This document shows, piece by piece, positions 58,321-64,000 of a stretch of 64,000 nucleotides of DNA. The stretch lies in contig CALEDQ010000014.1 of the NCBI GenBank assembly GCA_937949615.1, positions 1 through 64,000 of the forward strand, given 5' to 3'. A program made the translations under genes and the position numbers. This DNA is from an uncultured bacterium. GTDB taxonomy: Bacteria; Muiribacteriota; Ozemobacteria; Ozemobacterales; Ozemobacteraceae. Each line of letters opens with the position of its first letter. Position 1 is the first letter of the stretch. The notes under the pieces were generated by a model. That model was given only the letters and a program-made list of their open reading frames with translations. It did no database searches and had not been told where the DNA came from.

Positions 58321-60471
58321 ATGTCTAACGAATTAGAACTCAACAACAACGGTTTTGCCAATTTAGGCCTTTCTGAGCAGATTCTCAAAGCTCTTGCCGA
58401 TTCAGGCTACGAAAACCCGACGCCGATTCAGGCAGCCATGATTCCGGTTCTGATGACCGGCAGCGATGTCGTTGGTCAGGCTCAGACCGGTACCGGTAAA
58501 ACCGCTGCATTTGCACTCCCGGTTCTCGAACAGATCGAAGTCGATCGCCACGAGCCCCAGGCTCTCGTTCTGGCGCCGACCCGCGAACTGGCTCTACAGG
58601 TCTGCGAATCTTTCAAAAAATATTCTTCACACCTCAAAGGTCTGAAGACTCTCGCCGTTTACGGTGGCCAGGAATACGGCGGCCAGCTGCGTTCACTCAG
58701 CCGCGGCGTGCATATCGTCGTTGGCACCCCGGGTCGTGTCATGGACCATATTGAACGTGGCACCCTCAACCTCGATGCCGTTCGCATTCTCGTGCTCGAT
58801 GAAGCCGACGAAATGCTGCGCATGGGTTTCAAAGAAGACGTCGAATGGATTCTCGAACGGGCTCCTGAAGATCGTCAGATCGCTCTGTTTTCAGCTACCA
58901 TGCCGCCCGATATCCGCGCCATTTCGCGCCGCTTTCTCAACAAGCCTGAAGAAATCACCATCAGAGAAAAAACTGCGACCGTCGAATCGACCCGTCAGCG
59001 CTTCTGGCAGGTTACCGGCATTAACAAACTCGACGCTCTGTCACGCATTCTCGAAGCCGAACCCTATGATGCAATTCTGATCTTCGTTAAAACCAAAATC
59101 GACACTATCGAAGTGGCTGAACAGCTTGTCGGCCGTGGTTTTGCCGCTGCCGCACTGAATGGCGATATTCCGCAAAATCAGCGCGAACGCATTATCGAAC
59201 AGCTCAAGGGTGGCAAGCTCAACATTATCGTCGCCACCGACGTGGCCGCCCGCGGCCTCGATGTCGACCGCATCAGTCATGTTATCAACTATGATGCACC
59301 GCATGATCCTGAAACTTACGTGCACCGCATTGGCCGCACCGGCCGTGCCGGTCGCAGTGGCGAAGCCATCATTTTCATTTCACCCCGCCAGCGCCGCCTG
59401 CTGGAAATTATTGAAAAGGCTACCCGTCAGACCATTGCACCGATGAAGCTGCCGACTGCTGATTTCATCAATCAGAAACGCATGGAAGCCTTCAAGAACA
59501 AAATCAAAGAAGCAATGAGCAGCCCCGATCTGCAGCTGTTCAAAGATCTCGTCGCGCAGTTCTGTGCCGAAAACCAGGCTGACCCGATCGAAATCGCCGC
59601 TGCCACCGCCCGCATGTATCAGGGTGATAAACCCCTGCTGCTGCAGGTTAAACCAGAACATCACCGTGCCGAAAACACATCGATGCGTGAATTTGTTCCC
59701 GAAACCTTTGGCCGCAAAGCGCCGGCCGGCCGTGGTCGTGGCGCCCGCCGCGATGACGAGACCCAGGAAGAAGGCATGGAAAGATACCGCATTGAAGTCG
59801 GCAAAATGCACGGCGTTCAGCCTGGCCACATCGTCGGCGCCATTTCCGGTGAAACCGGCATGGCCAGCAAATACATCGGCCGCATCAGACTTTATGACGA
59901 ATTCAGCACCGTCGATCTGCCCCTCGGCATGCCCGAAGAAATGATTCGCAAGCTGAAAACCGCCTGGATCTGCAAACGCCAGCTCGAAATTTCTCTCGAC
60001 AACGGTCAGCGCGAAACCGCCACTGTTACTGAAGATCAGGCTCCACGCAGAGGCATGCGCCCGGCTCCATTCCCGAGTCGCCAGCTGCTTGCCGAAAATC
60101 GCCGCCAGTCAGAAGGTTCTGAACGCTCAGACCGCCCGAGCCGCGCCCGCCGTTCTGAAAAACTCGAACGTGAAGCAGCTGAAGAACGCCATGATCGCCC
60201 CCGCCGCAGCGAAAAGCCGGCCCGCGAAGCAGGCGAAGAACGCCGCGAACGTTTCGACCGCCCGACCCGCAGCGACAACAATGAAAAAACTGATAAAACC
60301 CGCAAGTTTCGCGGCACCGGTAAAGCCGGTCACAGCGATCGCTTCGAAAAACCAGCAAAAACTGAAAAGGCTGCGGACCGCAAGTCAGTCTGGCCTATGC
60401 CTGCTAAAAAAGGCGGCCAGTCGTCGCCAAAACGTCAGCAGCGCGAAAAAACCTTCGGCAGCGGCCGCTGA
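58321..60471 (+). CDS. deaD: DEAD-box RNA helicase (DeaD/CsdA type)
   Basis: This 716-residue helicase has the full motif set: Q motif (GYENPTPIQAAMIPVLM), motif I AQTGTGKT, Ia PTRELALQV, II DEAD (160-163), III SAT, V and VI HRIGRTGRAGR (about 335). It continues into a DbpA-type RNA-binding domain (about 485-560, ...GAISGETGMASKYIGRIRLYDEFSTVDLP) and an Arg/Glu/Lys-rich disordered tail (about 590-716, with repeated 'RPRRSEK' and 'RFDRPTRSD'). It unwinds structured RNA in ribosome assembly and mRNA turnover, often at low temperature. AAGGA lies 10 nt before the start. Confidence 0.96.
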   Translation: MSNELELNNNGFANLGLSEQILKALADSGYENPTPIQAAMIPVLMTGSDVVGQAQTGTGKTAAFALPVLEQIEVDRHEPQALVLAPTRELALQVCESFKKYSSHLKGLKTLAVYGGQEYGGQLRSLSRGVHIVVGTPGRVMDHIERGTLNLDAVRILVLDEADEMLRMGFKEDVEWILERAPEDRQIALFSATMPPDIRAISRRFLNKPEEITIREKTATVESTRQRFWQVTGINKLDALSRILEAEPYDAILIFVKTKIDTIEVAEQLVGRGFAAAALNGDIPQNQRERIIEQLKGGKLNIIVATDVAARGLDVDRISHVINYDAPHDPETYVHRIGRTGRAGRSGEAIIFISPRQRRLLEIIEKATRQTIAPMKLPTADFINQKRMEAFKNKIKEAMSSPDLQLFKDLVAQFCAENQADPIEIAAATARMYQGDKPLLLQVKPEHHRAENTSMREFVPETFGRKAPAGRGRGARRDDETQEEGMERYRIEVGKMHGVQPGHIVGAISGETGMASKYIGRIRLYDEFSTVDLPLGMPEEMIRKLKTAWICKRQLEISLDNGQRETATVTEDQAPRRGMRPAPFPSRQLLAENRRQSEGSERSDRPSRARRSEKLEREAAEERHDRPRRSEKPAREAGEERRERFDRPTRSDNNEKTDKTRKFRGTGKAGHSDRFEKPAKTEKAADRKSVWPMPAKKGGQSSPKRQQREKTFGSGR

Positions 60472-60492
60472 ACCAGCTAACAGATAACAGCT

Positions 60493-60522
60493 AAAAACAG
60501 CCCCAAACGGGGCTGTTTTTTT
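60493..60522 (+). terminator. deaD terminator
   Basis: AAACAGCCCC and GGGGCTGTTT with an AAAC loop, followed by T-run. Confidence 0.93.
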
Positions 60523-60570
60523 GCAATAAAAAAGAAGTACTTTGCTGCAAAGCAGGTGAGCGAAAAAAGT

Positions 60571-60598
60571 TTGTAAATTCTTTTGTTAGCAGTATAAT
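60571..60598 (+). promoter_or_regulatory. Promoter of the gene at 60644
   Basis: TTGTAA (60571-60576), 16 bp and TATAAT (60593-60598). Confidence 0.7.
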
Positions 60599-60643
60599 CG
60601 CGCTTGTGATTTCTGGATTTTCTATCAAAGGAGATTCGTAACA

Positions 60644-61066
60644 ATGAGAAAACTTTTTGGTCTTGCCCTCGCAGTATTCATGGTTCTCGGTTTTGGTATC
60701 AGCCTGCGCGCTGAAGAAGCTTTGGCTCCTGCCGCCGCTCCTGTAGTCGATGCAACTCAGCCGACCCCGGCCGTTGTTGAAGAAGCTGCCAAGCCCGCTG
60801 AAGGCGAAAAGAAAGCCCTCGAAGCCATCGAAACCTCTGGCGTTATCGAAGTAGCTGAACCCGGCGAAGGCGAAAAACATAAAAAAGTAACCCTGAAAGT
60901 TGGCGAAACCATCTACAGACTGATCCCCAACAAAGACAGCAAAGACCTGTTCAAAAAACTCGAAGAAATGGCCGGCAAAACCGTGAAGGTTAAAGGCGAA
61001 CTGCTTCCCGCAAATCCGCCTAAATATCCTCTTGCCGCCATCAAGGTCGCTGAATTTTCTGAATAA
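60644..61066 (+). CDS. Small exported protein with Pro/Ala/Glu-rich spacer
   Basis: This 140-residue protein has a signal peptide (about 1-23, ending LRA-EE), a Pro/Ala/Glu/Val-rich spacer (about 25-75) and a C-terminal compact domain (about 80-140: 'KVTLKVGETIYRLIPNKDSKDLFKKLEEMAGKTVKVKGEL'). This looks like a small OB-fold-type beta domain. No family is recognised with confidence. AAAGGAG precedes the start. It has its own promoter and terminator, and codon use is strongly biased, which suggests high expression. Confidence 0.7.
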   Translation: MRKLFGLALAVFMVLGFGISLRAEEALAPAAAPVVDATQPTPAVVEEAAKPAEGEKKALEAIETSGVIEVAEPGEGEKHKKVTLKVGETIYRLIPNKDSKDLFKKLEEMAGKTVKVKGELLPANPPKYPLAAIKVAEFSE

Positions 61067-61087
61067 TCAGTAACCCACGATTTTTTT

Positions 61088-61122
61088 AAGAGCCGCCTCT
61101 CGATTGTACGGGGCGGCTCTTT
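61088..61122. terminator. Terminator after the small exported protein
   Basis: AAGAGCCGCC (61088-61097) pairs with GGCGGCTCTT (61112-61121) around a 14-nt loop. It has T on the plus side and A before it, so it could work in both directions. Confidence 0.88.
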
Positions 61123-61149
61123 CATTTTCGCACCGAAGGCCAAAGAGGG

Positions 61150-61178
61150 CCACAGATGAACACGGATAAACGCGGATG
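61150..61178. repeat. Dispersed GATGAACACGGAT-type repeat, copy 2
   Basis: CCACAGATGAACACGGATAAACGCGGATG, split here as CCACAGATGAACACGGAT and AAACGCGGATG, repeats the element at 3610-3637. Both copies lie directly after a terminator. Confidence 0.6.
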
Positions 61179-61429
61179 AGAGCAGATGCTTAAAAATATG
61201 CTCTCATTTTCAGTCACAAATAATCAATCTGGCATTTTTTCACGCCGTAATTGCGCAGTTTTGAGTCGTTCCCGCGTTTATGCCGGAACGGCTACAGTCT
61301 GGAATTTTACTGTAAACAGCCTGGATCACTGCTTTTGCTCCTCCGGGGCACAATCACGGGGATGATTTTGAGATCATTGATTTTGCATGGCCGCTGTTGA
61401 TCATGGATCGGGATCTTGCTGTCAGGGTA
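61179..61429. other. Intergenic stretch, nothing recognised
   Basis: This stretch is about 250 bp of ordinary composition between the repeat and the peptidase promoter. I see no frame, RNA or palindrome of note. Confidence 0.4.
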
Positions 61430-61458
61430 TTGCTGCATGCGGGTTTGATTCTTATAAT
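61430..61458 (+). promoter_or_regulatory. Promoter immediately before the peptidase ATG
   Basis: TTGCTG (61430-61435), 17 bp and TATAAT (61453-61458). The predicted start site is at about 61465, and the ATG is at 61467, so the message should be leaderless or nearly so. Confidence 0.65.
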
Positions 61459-61466
61459 TCAAAAAT

Positions 61467-63086
61467 ATGCTCAAACATTCAACCAAACTGCAGGCAGCGA
61501 CGAAACCTTTTCTGGCTGCACTTCTGCTAGTGTGTTTCAGTAGTGTCGGTCTTTTTTCGCAAATTTCACCTGAACCGGTCGTCGCCGCTGATCATGCCAT
61601 AGGTAATGCAGCAGCGAATGCAATTGCTGCTGCCGGTTACGAAGAATCTGAGCAGAATCTGGCCGCCCCGGTCAGGTTTATAACCGGTTCGTCCCGTTTC
61701 AGGGCCAAAGCCCGTGAACTGGCCGAAAAATTCAATCGCGAAACCCGTGACGAAGCTCTGCGCCGTCTGCATGGTGACGTCAGCTTCGCCGATCGCCCCG
61801 CCCCTGAACTCGGCCAGGAAGAAACCTTCCAGGTCGACAAGACCGGCGGTGACGGCAAAAAACCACTGAAGGCCGTGCTGAAGGTGATTGGCCGTCATTG
61901 TTACGTTTATCTCGAAAAGGGTCGGCGCATCGATGAAGCGAAGCTGAAAAAAGTTGCGCAGATGTTCGACCAGCGTATTTATCCGCAGACGACCGCAACT
62001 TTCGGTTCAGAATGGAAACCGGGTGTCGACGGTGACCCGCGTATCACCCTTCTGCTGCTCGGTGGCATGCAGGGCTGTGATGGGTTTTTCTACCCCGGCG
62101 ACGAATATACCGCCGAAAAAGAGCCCGACAGCAACGAGCGTGAGATGCTTTATCTGTCGATCGAGCGCATGGGTGATCTCAATGACTTCATGGGGCATCT
62201 GGTAGCCCACGAGCTGCAGCATATGATTCACTGGCACAACGATGCGAACGAGATGTTCTGGGTCGATGAGGCGCTGGCCGAATATGCCGCGACGCTGTTC
62301 GAACGCATGCCATGGACTGCCGAAGAATTTTTCGCCGCCTCAGACCGCAACCTTCTCGACTGGGAAGACACCCGCGGTGCCGAGAATTACGGCCATGTTT
62401 TCCTGTTTATCGACTTTCTGCTCAGTCGACCGGCTTTGAGCGACGCTGCGCGGGTAAAACTCGTGCGCGAAATAGTCAAAGGCAAATCTGTCGGCGTCAA
62501 AGGCGTTGTCGAGGCAATGGCGAAAGTTTCTGACAAACTGCTTTTCGACGAAGTTTTTCGCGATTTTTCTGCGGCAACCTTCATTCACAACGCTTTTAAG
62601 GGCCAGCACCCTTATAAATTCAGCGCCTTCGTGACCCGCAATCTGCTTAAATACAAACAGCAGACTGTTGCGCCGCGCCGTATCTTTAAAACTGCTTCTG
62701 GCAACGGCAAAAGCAAGGTCAGCATGTGGGCAGCCGCCGGCTATGAATTTTCTCTGCAGAAGCAGCCGGCAAAGCTGCAACTGAAGTTTTCCGGGGCCAC
62801 CGTCAAAAACAGCCTGGGGAACAACACTTTCTGGCTTGGTCTTGCTCTCGCCGATTCCGCTGGCCGTCAGGCACCGCAGCTGCTGTGGCTCAAAGCCGCC
62901 GGCAACCGCATCGAAAAGATTGTTAACCTACCGCCGGAAAAGAAATTTGACCGTCTGTTGCTGATCGTCTGCAATCAGGGCCCGATGCGTTATCGCGATG
63001 GTGATGGCCGCTTGCCGAAAGCTGATTTCGAGTTTTCGCTCAACGAAGAACAGACCCGCTTCGATTCTCTGCACGAAAAGCCCTGA
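61467..63086 (+). CDS. Exported zinc metallopeptidase (M30 hyicolysin-like)
   Basis: This 539-residue protein has an N-terminal signal peptide (about 13-32, FLAALLLVCFSSVGLFS). The peptidase core contains HELQH (His 248-His 252) followed by IHWHNDANEMFWVDEALAEYAATLF, where the Glu in 'DEALAE' is the third zinc ligand. This matches the M30 (hyicolysin) pattern of HExxH plus 'W..EGLAE'. A pro-region of about 100 residues precedes it, and a C-terminal extension follows. No ribosome site precedes the ATG and the -10 is only 9 nt upstream, so translation is likely leaderless. It is secreted or periplasmic. Confidence 0.8.
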   Translation: MLKHSTKLQAATKPFLAALLLVCFSSVGLFSQISPEPVVAADHAIGNAAANAIAAAGYEESEQNLAAPVRFITGSSRFRAKARELAEKFNRETRDEALRRLHGDVSFADRPAPELGQEETFQVDKTGGDGKKPLKAVLKVIGRHCYVYLEKGRRIDEAKLKKVAQMFDQRIYPQTTATFGSEWKPGVDGDPRITLLLLGGMQGCDGFFYPGDEYTAEKEPDSNEREMLYLSIERMGDLNDFMGHLVAHELQHMIHWHNDANEMFWVDEALAEYAATLFERMPWTAEEFFAASDRNLLDWEDTRGAENYGHVFLFIDFLLSRPALSDAARVKLVREIVKGKSVGVKGVVEAMAKVSDKLLFDEVFRDFSAATFIHNAFKGQHPYKFSAFVTRNLLKYKQQTVAPRRIFKTASGNGKSKVSMWAAAGYEFSLQKQPAKLQLKFSGATVKNSLGNNTFWLGLALADSAGRQAPQLLWLKAAGNRIEKIVNLPPEKKFDRLLLIVCNQGPMRYRDGDGRLPKADFEFSLNEEQTRFDSLHEKP

Positions 63087-63121
63087 TGACTGAACCGGGT
63101 TTACAGCAGGAATAGTTGGTT

Positions 63122-63649
63122 TTAATAGATCACGATACCGCTGATGCCGGCGAAGATGATCAGTTTGATCGGGTCGACTTTGAGCAGGGTCGCAATAAAA
63201 ACCGCCACAAAAATTACAATACTTTTGTAATCGACAAAATTGTGTGAATTCATCAAAGTCAGAGCCGCTGCCGCTATCAACCCGACAATCGCAGGTTTGA
63301 GGCCGGCGAAGATCATATCCATGTAGTGGTTTTCGCGAAACTTCAGGTAGAACTTCGAAATCAGCAACATTATCACCAGCGGCGGCAGACAGACGGCAAA
63401 AGTTGCAACGACCGCACCCCAGAAACTGCCGGTAACGGTATAACCTACATAAGTTGCACTGTTTATGGCAATTGGTCCCGGCGTCATCTGCGAGATCGCG
63501 ACGATATCGGTAAAATCTGCCACACTCAGCCATTTGTGGGGTGCACCGACAACTTCGTGCTGAATCAGCGGCAGCATTGCATAACCGCCGCCGAAGCCAA
63601 ACAGGCCTATTTTGAAGAATGCAATGAACAGGTCAAGATATATCTGCAT
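63122..63649 (-). CDS. chrA: Chromate transporter, half-size subunit
   Basis: This 175-residue protein has about five or six membrane helices. It carries the ChrA repeat signature FFKIGLFGFGGGYAMLPLIQHEV and 'ISQMTPGPIAINSATYVGY', then 'GLKPAIVGLIAAA'. Half-size ChrA proteins pair as antiparallel or tandem partners encoded by neighbouring genes. This one lies 2 nt from the next ChrA half on the same strand. Family members export chromate or act as sulfate-like anion transporters; the true substrate here is unknown. No chromate-responsive regulator is in view. Confidence 0.9.
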   Translation of the reverse strand: MQIYLDLFIAFFKIGLFGFGGGYAMLPLIQHEVVGAPHKWLSVADFTDIVAISQMTPGPIAINSATYVGYTVTGSFWGAVVATFAVCLPPLVIMLLISKFYLKFRENHYMDMIFAGLKPAIVGLIAAAALTLMNSHNFVDYKSIVIFVAVFIATLLKVDPIKLIIFAGISGIVIY

Positions 63650-63651
63650 GT

Positions 63652-64000
63652 TCAGGCTCCCTGCTGCCGGCGTTTCTGCCAGATACCGAAAACCAGGCTG
63701 CAGATGGCGACAATGCCGATCAATACCGCTGGCGAGAAGCCGGCAAAGGCAACCAGCATGGCAACGGCAGCGGCAAGCGTCAGGCCTTTCCAGCCAATAC
63801 CCATGGCACGACTTAGAGAGAAGAGCGGTGCGGCGATCATTGCTACCACTGCCGGTCTGATTCCCCTGAAGAATGCTTCGACGTGCGGATTGCTGCGAAA
63901 GCCTATCAGCCAGGCGGCAATCAGCAGAATGATGAAAAATGAGGGCAGGGTGGTGCCAAGCGTGGCGACAATGCTGCCTGTGACGCCGGCAACCTTGTAG
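63652..64000 (-). CDS. chrA: Chromate transporter, second half-size subunit (5' end off window)
   Basis: The frame is open from the right edge down to 63652. The first visible residues read YKVAGVTGSIVATLGTTLPS, the conserved 'G..GalvAtlG..lPs' loop of ChrA, then FFRGIRPAVVAMIAAPL. It carries the C-terminal two-thirds of the half-size protein; the start lies beyond the window. It is 2 nt from the partner gene, so both are made from one mRNA. Confidence 0.88.
   Translation of the reverse strand, partial: YKVAGVTGSIVATLGTTLPSFFIILLIAAWLIGFRSNPHVEAFFRGIRPAVVAMIAAPLFSLSRAMGIGWKGLTLAAAVAMLVAFAGFSPAVLIGIVAICSLVFGIWQKRRQQGA

Noticed and set aside
60026..60358. Frames opposite the deaD C-terminal tail
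   Set aside because: Low-complexity Arg-rich coding sequence generates them on the other strand; the deaD frame is supported by motifs.

Overview
The window holds about 50 protein-coding genes from what looks like a diderm (Gram-negative-type) bacterium of roughly even base composition. The evidence for an outer membrane is SLH-domain porins that end in phenylalanine and a small beta-barrel ending in Phe. The SLH-porin anchoring, the many HEAT/TPR proteins and the prepilin-rich operon point away from Proteobacteria towards a deep-branching phylum. Riflebacteria-like lineages are my guess, at low confidence. I see no rRNA, tRNA, CRISPR array, transposase or phage gene.

Layout. 1-3.5 kb: two tandem SLH-porin paralogues (the first cut by the left edge), each closed by a strong terminator; the second has a consensus promoter and a leader of about 270 nt. 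3.8-8.0 kb: exported proteins and a TagA/WecG glycosyltransferase fused to a membrane domain that looks like a dead WecA. 8.0-15.1 kb: rqcH, an Rrf2 regulator, and a three-gene operon of a DnaB-like ATPase, a TPR protein and a HEAT protein. 15.1-16.1 kb: a gene-poor stretch with an AT-rich island and a possible 58-residue hydrophobic protein. 16.1-25.4 kb: ftsH-wecB, HEAT, zinc-ribbon, metallo-hydrolase, a relative of the archaeal CTP-dependent riboflavin kinase, GNAT, VOC, rph-rdgB. 25.6-39.0 kb: cheW, rubredoxin, then a tightly overlapping run of four giant membrane receptors with SpoIIE/PP2C-type outputs, followed by a histidine kinase. 39-46.2 kb: DUF364, EF-hand lipoprotein, a possible Nmad3 protein, M42 peptidase, DUF4434 protein and a block of 53-56 bp repeats. 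46.2-53 kb: SH3b/peptidase and propeller proteins, a prepilin operon, and an ankyrin lipoprotein/exported protein with a Ser-Thr hexanucleotide repeat. 53-64 kb: YkgJ-like and ferritin-like divergent pair, a Tim44/zinc-ribbon/TerB membrane protein, deaD, an M30-like metallopeptidase and split chromate transporters.

The most striking locus is 26.4-38.0 kb. Four homologous receptors of 949-970 residues lie in the order A-B-A'-B', all overlapping by 8-14 nt. A and A' keep the PP2C metal-binding aspartates. B has lost the key ones, and B' has lost nearly all. This looks like duplication of a phosphatase/pseudophosphatase pair that could work as paired sensors, with the downstream histidine kinase possibly in the same circuit. 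A second theme is cell-envelope anchoring: SLH porins, WecB (UDP-ManNAc synthesis) and a TagA/WecG transferase are consistent with a ManNAc-containing wall glycan of the kind SLH domains bind, though the pyruvyl transferase is not in the window.
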